Source of the DNA: Cordia subcordata
Lineage: Eukaryota; Streptophyta; Magnoliopsida; Boraginales; Cordiaceae
Reading direction: 5' to 3'
Assembly (NCBI GenBank): GCA_028554755.1
Contig: JAPTOF010000010.1
Span: forward strand, 2,278,001-2,342,000
DNA length: 64,000 bases
Made by a program: the position numbers and the translations under genes. Shown here piece by piece: positions 57,084 to 64,000 of this stretch (its first letter is position 1; each line of letters begins with the position of its first letter). A model generated the notes under the pieces. The model was not told the origin of the DNA. It did not search any database and worked only from the letters and a program-made list of their open reading frames with translations.

Positions 57084-57322
57084 TGACTAGGAGAAGAAGT
57101 CAATGCCAGTTGGAAGAGAAGTCAATGCCAATTGTGCAAGCTATTACTGATTACCAGCTCATGTAAAAATAGTTACAAGTTAGTCAGTGGTCAGGTCATT
57201 ATGACTAACTTCAAGTTAGTTATTAAGCTAATCCTTCAACTATAAATAGCTCAATTGTACTCAAAAGCAAATAGAGAATAACAATGCTTCAATTCATTTT
57301 CTCTCAAATTTATATTTTGTCA
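57084..57322 (+). repeat. 3' LTR of the copia remnant
   Basis: 239 bp, TGACTAGG...TTTTGTCA, preceded by the polypurine tract GAAGGGGGGA (about 57073-57082). It includes CTATAAATAGC near 57239 (TATA-like). Its right edge abuts malectin-exon sequence of RLK-E. No matching 5' LTR occurs in the window. Confidence 0.75.
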
Positions 57323-57929
57323 ATTATGGCCATGCTCATGACACAAGACGTTGGGTTGAATGGATTTTGCGCGTTGACAACCGACATGGTACTAATATTT
57401 AGTTTATCATCTTGGAGGATAGCGGCCGCCCATATGCGATCATAGATGTCATTTGGGTACCTACAAGAAAATCGAAGGATGGTATTGGATTGGAGCCATT
57501 ATTTGAAATGAAACACAACATATGTATGAAACTAAAAAAAATTGATACTAAATTGGAGCCATTATTATGAAAAGAAAATCGAAAAACCAATCAAATATTC
57601 CATACTATATCACCACTCAGTTCTTTAAATCTAATTCTAACCTGTAGCTTCGGAAGTCGCCAAAGTTCCAGCGTCCGAAGACGTCTAGTACACCAGTTGA
57701 TCCTGATAGGGTGCGATAAATAACATTATTTAATGGCCTCAACTCTAGTATTGTTATAAAAGATGTACCCAAACTTATATTTACAAGGCAAACATGTATA
57801 AAACCTGATGAAAAAAAAACGTGAATTATTTCCTTCCATACCTCTGAGGAAATATTACTATATCTAATTGTATCCTAATGGTCAACTCTAAGATGTAGAT
57901 CAAATTGTGGTAATTTGTCACTTTTTTGT
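57323..57929 (-). pseudogene. RLK-E: malectin-like exon fragments, very similar to RLK-C
   Basis: Contains the 3' part of exon 2 (57929-57642; HVCLVNI, ITILELRPLNN, GSTGVLDVFGRWNFGDFRSY) and the first half of exon 3 (57460-57323; RYPNDIYDRIWAAAILQDDK, NAQNPF, VMSMA), where the copia LTR interrupts it. The intron between them is nearly identical to C's. A TAG replaces the Trp of the DYWDTIKYS block, the same codon that is lost in A. The upstream side breaks at ~57930 into DNA that matches the 3' flank of another unit (CACTTGGAATCAACAAAAG), so this is a truncated duplicate of the 5' half of a C-like gene. Confidence 0.88.
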
Positions 57930-58158
57930 CCAATAATCACTTGGAATCAACAAAAGTCGTCTCTCGTCATTCTCTACGTTAACTCACCGAAAAGAAAAAC
58001 TACCTATATATGAAAAAAAATTAAAAAAAACTCAAAAGAAAGGGAACAAGTGCAAAGATCTGTTGGGTTAGCCTTTGGCAGAGTGAAAAGCAAGCATCAC
58101 CGACCACCAATCGGCCACTTGCCAAGACTTCTTGTCATTAGCTGATCATCCTCTGAAC

Positions 58159-59264
58159 CAGTGGTGAAACCAGAATTTTTAATCAGGGGTGTCAAAAAAT
58201 TTACACATGATGATTTGGTTCAAGTTTTCATGCCATATAACAAAATAGTTACTATGTCCAGTTAAACCCAATCATTGCTTTGCTTTTTGAAAAATAAGGC
58301 ATAAAAACATATAATATAAATTAGGTTATATCAATGACCCCAAAAAAAAATAATAATAATAATAAAGAATAAAAAAAGCCGGTTTTTAACCGTTAGCAAA
58401 ATTGCTCTATGTAAAATAGACTTTTATTTGATTTGTCTACCTTAATATCAAGTTTATTTTCACAACTAATATGCAAAAATCTAGATCAATGACATAAAAC
58501 TAATAACAATTGTAATAATAATGATAATAATAATCATAATACCAAAAGCCCTACTTTCTTTTTATAATTAACAAGAATGAAAAAAAAAATCAAACTAATT
58601 AATTTACCAAAATAAAATATTAATAAACAATAATATTTTTATGAGCACGAGCCATCTGCATAAAAGTAATTAAAGACTAAAATCGAAATGAAGAATACTA
58701 ACTTGATTCATGAGGTAAGATGCATTATATTTTGTAATTTGTGTGATGGCGATTGGTGACTAAAATTATAACCTATGAGAAGTAACCTAAAATAATAAAT
58801 ATTTATTAAGTTTAAAAAATAAAAAAAAGAATAGTTTATAAAAATTTTAAAACAAAAGAATAAAAAATAAAGTAACAATTACCTCTTTTTTTGGGTGTGT
58901 ATATGCCATGCAAGTAATGACTAGTGACTAGTGTGTTTTTTATTTTATATCACAGTGATTGTAATTTTTTTTAAATTAAAATGCTAGCTTAGGTCAATTT
59001 TACGTCTTCAACTTCTTAGCTTGCAATTCGCCCAAAAAGAGAGGCAAGGACCTCAACAACTTGGAGGAATCGAACTCCTAACCTCCGCAAAAATTGTCAA
59101 AACTACACCACCACCAATCCACCCAAGCTTATGTTGCTCAATAAGGGGTGGGCATACTATATATCCAACTTCTTTAGCTTATGAAAATAAATAATAAATA
59201 CAAAAAATAAAAAATTGAGAGGTGGCGACCGCCCCCGCATGCCACCACCTTAGGTCCGCCCTTG
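58159..59264. mobile_element. Non-autonomous hAT-type DNA transposon in the last exon of RLK-D
   Basis: The 1106-bp element has imperfect TIRs (left CAGTGGTGAAACC; right, inverted, CAAGGGCGGACC). An 8-bp flanking repeat is visible: CTCTGAAC (58151-58158) and CTCTAAAC (59265-59272), one mismatch. Eight-bp duplications are typical of hAT elements. The uninterrupted codons in A (CATCCTCTGAAATCTCAGG) show where it landed. The interior is AT-rich with no transposase and includes a SINE-like segment at about 59000-59110. Confidence 0.88.
59000..59110 (-). mobile_element. SINE-like sequence nested in the hAT element
   Basis: On the minus strand GTGGTGTAGTTTTGAC and GGAGTTCGATTCC sit at A-box/B-box spacing. 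No target duplication was seen. It could also be a tRNA-like part of the transposon itself. Confidence 0.35.
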
Positions 59265-61372
59265 CTCTAAACTCTCATAAAACTTCGATTTAATCTTTTA
59301 ACGTGTCATCTCAATTGACAAGCGCTCCTTCAATTCCATGACTACTTAACTCATGGTTGGCCTCGTGGTCGAATCATATTATAAACAAGCCATTGCAATT
59401 TCCACAATTTTTTTGTACAGAATTAGCATCATACTCTCTTGTCATTAACCTTGGATCAACAATATCCTTCACATCTCCTTCTCTCATACATGAACTAACC
59501 CATTGTGATACATGGAGACTCATAGGTTCACTTGCAATTATTGTCGGACGACTTGTGATATCTCCAAAAGCACAACACCGAAGCTGTAAAGATCACTTCT
59601 CTCAGTTAGTCTAAATGTGTTGCAGTACCTGTATGTCCAATGTATTTTTTCAGCGAGTTAATTAATTTCATAGGACCTTTTTTTCAGGCTCTAGAAATTG
59701 GCTATTTTGTTGAAGATGATCACTCTATGAAGACATTGTTAATTTTGTATTTAACATGCAAGAACGAACATTAATGGTTGACTTACTTAGGATCAAAGTA
59801 ACCTCAGATGCCAGCAATATGATTGGTAGACACATGAGTAATACTTCTAGCAGGGAAAGTTCTACAAAGGCCAAAATCAGCAATTTTTGCTTCGAATTTT
59901 TCATTCAACAAGATATTTGTAGATTTCACATCTTTGTGAATTATTGGTGGCTTGCAGCCATGGTGCATGTACTCTAATCCTACAAATATACAAATGTAAG
60001 TGACATTGCATGCAGTAAATGCTTTGGAATTGAAGGAACAATCTAATTAAAATGCATACTAACCTTGCCCGGCATCTATTGAGATTTGAAGCCTCTCTTT
60101 CCAACTCAAAACACATAAATTTTTATCTGCACTCAATTATTAATTATCATCAAAAGCAGAAAGATACCAAGAGAACTGTCTTATCACATTATCATAGTTA
60201 TAAATCTTGCTTGGCATCATCAATTATGCATAACGTATTTATGTAAGCCAAAAGCCTAGATCTTAGGCCGCGAGTGACATTTATATTGTTAGGATAACAT
60301 ATGAGTATTTGAGCCCCAAATTATTTGGTCCAAAATGATTTAACTTAAGTTATTAGTTTTATTAGTGATGTTCATCGACATGGGACATTAATTAATACCT
60401 GAAAGACGCACCTTTAAATCTCCATTAGTCATGTACTCGTAAATGATGCCGACATGTGGTCTGCCAATGTGGTAACCAACAAGAGAAATCAAGTTTCTAT
60501 GATGAACATTCATGGGAACATTTGCGTGAAAAGTACAACCATGAGAGAAATTTAGTAGAGCAAAATTAATACAGGACAATTGCAACAAAATGAAAAGCCA
60601 CTATGGAACAAACAATTTTTGTGAACCTCAGATTGAAATTCCTTTAACCCTTGGTCTAGTGGTGAAGAAAACATTTTCACAGCAATCTCAGTATTGTTAA
60701 TGGATCCACGATACATAATGCCGAAACCTCCTCTGCCAATAACTTGTTGAAAATTGTTAGTTATTTTTAGGATCTCTGGACATGTAAGCCGTCTCTTTTT
60801 TGCCTCCAAATTAAAATCAATGCGGTCTGAATTCTTTCGAGACCCTACAATGCAATTACATGCCAAATAGGCAGAAATCATAAAAGATACAAGAATATAG
60901 AAGCTAGGACACAAAGATGATCTTTAAATTTACATTTTGGAAGATGAGTTAATCTTCTTCCTCCTAATTATCCATATTACCGCAGGGAAGTTAGGAGCAA
61001 AAACAACGCACCCACAGATGCTAGGACTGGAGCTATAACCTTAGTTTTCTTTTCACGTGTTGAATTTTTACAGGTGTCTACAATGTTGTCAAGATCATCC
61101 GTGCGATTCACCAAAAGAAAACATCGATTAGTAAATAACTTCTTTTTTGGCAAATTACGAAAGAAAAATCTGTTTCTTCAAGAGCACAGGTTAGAAATAT
61201 CCATAAAAGGGAAGACAAAAATAGGAAGAAAAAGTAAAGCAATCGATCAAATAATTCGCCTTTTGAGATCACTTCAGCGATAAAAGTCCACGCAGTGACT
61301 TCACTAATAGTCTCAATGGAATTGGCCCAGTGAAGTAGTTTCTTTTTAAATTTCTGCAAACGACACTTTGAT

Positions 61373-62317
61373 TATTCTCTATAAATTAGTTGAAATAAAA
61401 TCATTTGAGCTAAAAGTTTGGTTTCAATTCTTTTTTTGCCTAGAAGTGCTATATATTTTTAGTTAAAATTAGATTATTGAAGAAAAAACACATATAGCTA
61501 CAGAAATTAAGTAAACTTGATAAAACCTATTAATCTTATGCAGATTCTTCCAAGCTTTGGGCATGCTCTATGTGTTTAGCTGTCTATGTTGTGTGTGTTT
61601 TTGTTTTTCTCGCGCGTCGTGTGTGTTGTGCATGATTGGTGTGTTTGAGCAGGAAAAAGAAGAAAGAATGAGAAAATGGGGGAAGAAGATTGGAAACAAG
61701 ATTGGGGTTCGAAGTTCGTCATATTTGTACAGAAACTAATATTTTGCAAATTTGTTGACCAATCATGGGTCATGAATTAGGAAAATACATTTTCAAAAAA
61801 CTCCCAGGACATCTCAAAAAGCTGTTTGGTAAAGACGTATTCAAAACAACCGTTGCCTCCTCAAGGAAAAAAAATTGAAATATAAAAGTTACCTTTGTCA
61901 TTGGCATAAATGCTAATAGAGTTAATGAACAATTATAGGGCTCACAAGTACCACTTTGAAAGAGAATATGAAGTAAGAGATTGTGAACTATAATGCTATA
62001 TTATTTTAAAAAAAGAAAGAAAATGTAGAATGTACATGACCTCCGTGTGGTTTGTATAAGTAGTTGATTATTTCTCTATGATTTAAAATATACCGTATTA
62101 TCCCTTTTGTTTTTTCAAAGTGGCACATAATCTTCAACCTTTGTAACTTTTTTCGTCAAAATTTACGAAGAATGCATTACACTCTTTTCTTTTTTTAAAA
62201 TTTTTTTTGGGTTTTTTTTAACCCCCGCTTTCTTGCTTTTTTCGATTAATTTTTTTTGTCTTTTTTAACCCTCCACCTTTGCAGAATTTGAAGCCAAGAC
62301 CTTACTCTTGAAGATAG
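61373..62317. repeat. Duplicated 3' flank of a further receptor-kinase unit
   Basis: 61525-62015 closely matches 17235-17838 (GATTCTTCCAAGCTTTGGGC, TGTTTAGCTGTCTATGTTG and GGAAAAAGAAGAAAG blocks). From 62015 the same inserted element end follows as at 17839 (GTACATGACCTCC, GTAGTTGATTA, ATTTAAAATATACC). This implies that another array member may lie, or once lay, upstream of D. Confidence 0.75.
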
Positions 62318-62525
62318 GGATGGCAACAGCACGAGTGACTTAGGGTATCCGGCACGATTGACCCGCTAAAAATCCATCCCGTTAAGAACCCGGAACAATT
62401 AAAAATACCCGTTAGAGTTTGGGACAAAACTGGGAGTGACCTCCGAGTACCCGCATTCCCAAACCTGGCTTCTAGAATCCGGATAAAAGGTACTTGGAAC
62501 GATACCCGGTTCTGTCCCAAATAAA
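62318..62525. mobile_element. Candidate hAT-type transposon end
   Basis: Starts TAGGGATGGCAACAG and continues with sub-terminal CCGG/ACCCG/ATACCC repeats, in the manner of Ac-like hAT ends. The other end and a target duplication were not identified; it may continue into the AT-rich repeat downstream. Confidence 0.4.
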
Positions 62526-62611
62526 TACATATATACATATATATATATTTAATTATATATGTAATGTATATACACATATATATCCATACCTTATTATATA
62601 ATTTATATTAA

Positions 62612-63570
62612 TATCTCAATATATTTTATATTTATTAATTAATTATAGTTATATTGATAACATTTTTTATATGCATACTTATTAGGACTATATAAAAAAC
62701 TATAATAGTTAGAACTATGATAAAACTAGTTATATGATTAACTTTAGTTAGAATTATTCTAAATAACAAACTAAGTCTAATTATATAGCTACACTAACTT
62801 TAGTTACATAGCTATCTAAAAATGTTTTACATTTATTAATTAATTGTAGTTATATATATGTATATGTATATTATACAGTAAACAAAGAAGCAAAAACTAT
62901 TACTTTTGTTGATACTAGTAAGGTTTTAACCTTTTAGTCTTTAAAATTTAACTTATAGTGGATTACCACTAAACTAATATTTCATTTTTCACTTTTTATT
63001 TATGAAAAAAAGCTTATTATTATAAGTTATCTAATTAGAATTATATAATTTCTATTAACATCTCAATATATTTTTAGTTAATTATAGTTCCATTGGCAAC
63101 ATTTTCTTATATGCATATTAATTGGAATTATACAAGAAATGATAATACTTAGAACTAAAATAGAAATTGTATTAATTCTAGTTATATGGCTATCTTTAAT
63201 TAGAATTATACTAAACAATAGATTAACCCTAATTACATAGCTGCACTAACAAACTAACTTTAGTTATATAGCTTAATAGCTACTTAAGATTTTTCACATT
63301 TATTAAATAATTATATTTATGTGTACATATTATATATATGTGTGTGTGTGTGTATATATATACATATACATATACATATTATACACTAAAATGTTACAAA
63401 GATTTTTACTTTATGGGTAGTAATAAGGTTTGAACCCTCAACCTTTTACTCTTTAAAATTTTAACTTATAGTAAAATTTTAAAATTAGAATTTATATAAT
63501 TAAAATTATAAAACTATACCAATATCTCAAAATATTTTATATTTATTAGTTTAGTATAACTTACTAATCA
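62612..63570. repeat. AT-rich tandem repeat, period ~455 bp
   Basis: TCTCAATATATTTTATATTTATTA-type starts occur at about 62612, 63061 and 63522. Between them TATAGTT..ATTG.(C/T)AACATTTT..TATATGCATA, TAGAACTA.(A/G)ATA.AA and CTACACTAAC/TGCACTAAC..ACTTTAGTTA blocks recur in order. Two full diverged copies and part of a third are visible. It includes (TG)n/(TA)n runs near 63333-63380. No coding potential. Confidence 0.7.
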
Positions 63571-64000
63571 AATTTTAATTTTTTTATAGAAAAAATTTTA
63601 AAAATTACTAATTATTTTTTGATCAAGAAAAGCTGACCAACTAAAAGTAAAAATTTAAACACTCTTGTAAAAAAGAAACTTAAAACTAAAAGATTTACTA
63701 TGTACTAGAAAAAAAATTTAAAACAAATAAGATTAAAAAAGAAAAGAAAGATCTCAGACCATTGGTCCACTACTTCACTTCCACGAGGGTATGACAAATC
63801 ATTTATGTATTAGAAGTTTCTTAGTTGTTTTCACTTTTCACATTTCATATTCTCTCATTCTCGAAGCGCTGCTTCACGTTAAAAAAAAAACCCATCGGGC
63901 ATTAGATTTTCTCATTCTTGGCATTTAGTCATGTACTTCATCTCCAATAAAGACTTAAGGCAAAGGCTTGCGAGTCACGATTTTATCCTGTTATTTCTCA
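63571..64000. other. AT-rich DNA, nothing recognised
   Basis: Poly-A-rich intergenic sequence to the window end. No gene, TIR or LTR recognised. Confidence 0.4.

Larger units (their letters stand above)
58098..61353 (-). pseudogene. RLK-D: LRR3-TM-kinase half of a receptor kinase, heavily damaged
   Basis: Exons by alignment to C: 61353-61273 (LRR), ~61095-60965 (TM), 60844-60627 (GRGGFGIMYRG), 60525-60399, 60126-60064, 59979-59787, 59628 to ~58098 (C-terminal exon, interrupted by the hAT element). Signal peptide, malectin domain and the first LRRs are absent; the region upstream of 61373 switches to another unit's 3' flank. Lesions seen: TM-exon acceptor AG to CG, a 1-bp loss in the TM, and deletion of the TM-exon donor; exon-10 acceptor AG to AC; HRD to HKD; a TGA in the activation segment (GI*GYFDP); a frameshift in GAGATATCACAAG; and the transposon in the last exon. 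It is the most decayed kinase copy in the array. Confidence 0.9.

Overview
The window is nuclear DNA from a flowering plant, almost certainly a eudicot. It is AT-rich, its genes have GT-AG introns, it carries Ty1/copia elements primed by initiator-Met tRNA, and it contains plant-only families (DVL/RTFL peptide, malectin-LRR receptor kinases). I cannot name the species. A woody perennial is possible, but that is a guess.

Layout. 1-2469: non-coding, with a two-copy 341-bp tandem duplication. 2470-3183 (-): small two-TM protein with a Cys-rich tail, similar to what is called the 'ribosomal protein L34e superfamily / At5g19025-like' group. 4883-9470 (-): complete six-exon SERINC/TMS1 membrane protein gene whose frame closes exactly over six exons (411 aa). 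9.8-15 kb: nested small transposons (a solo LTR inside a palindromic element, Tourist-like MITEs, a foldback MULE-type element). 16297-16443 (+): an unspliced 48-residue DVL/RTFL small-peptide gene. 16.5-62.3 kb: a tandem array of malectin-like/LRR receptor kinase genes (LRR-I type, IOS1/SIRK-like), all on the minus strand: A (20982-28109), B (33081-41780, rearranged), C (43742-49074), E (57323-57929, 5' fragment) and D (58098-61353, 3' fragment). Their flanking DNA is duplicated with them.

Every visible receptor-kinase copy is damaged, each in its own way. A has a +1 frameshift, a Trp-to-stop codon and a lost splice acceptor. Its introns hold a 9-bp-TSD MULE-type MITE and a 1.87-kb non-autonomous copia-type element. 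B lost exons 1-2 and 8-12, has a duplicated exon-3 start, an (AAT)n expansion inside the malectin exon, and a 4.6-kb 3'-truncated copia element. C is nearly intact: 13 exons fit an 883-aa receptor except for a 2-bp insertion and one mutated acceptor. D has lost splice sites, frameshifts, a stop codon and a 1.1-kb hAT-type insertion in its last exon. E is cut by a second copia remnant. The array is therefore a receptor-kinase cluster in decay. Its paralogs serve as empty-site controls that date the insertions relative to duplication.

The most useful points for follow-up are: (i) an apparent Pack-MULE at 38967-39698 carrying a 3-ketoacyl-CoA synthase exon fragment; (ii) the DVL/RTFL gene, too small for usual ORF cut-offs; (iii) clustered TTGACC (W-box-like) motifs in the leader of the copia element and of its non-autonomous relative; (iv) the polyAsn microsatellite expansion inside a receptor exon; (v) Helitron-like 3' ends in tandem. 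I found no CRISPR array, prokaryotic operon or plausible wholly new system.
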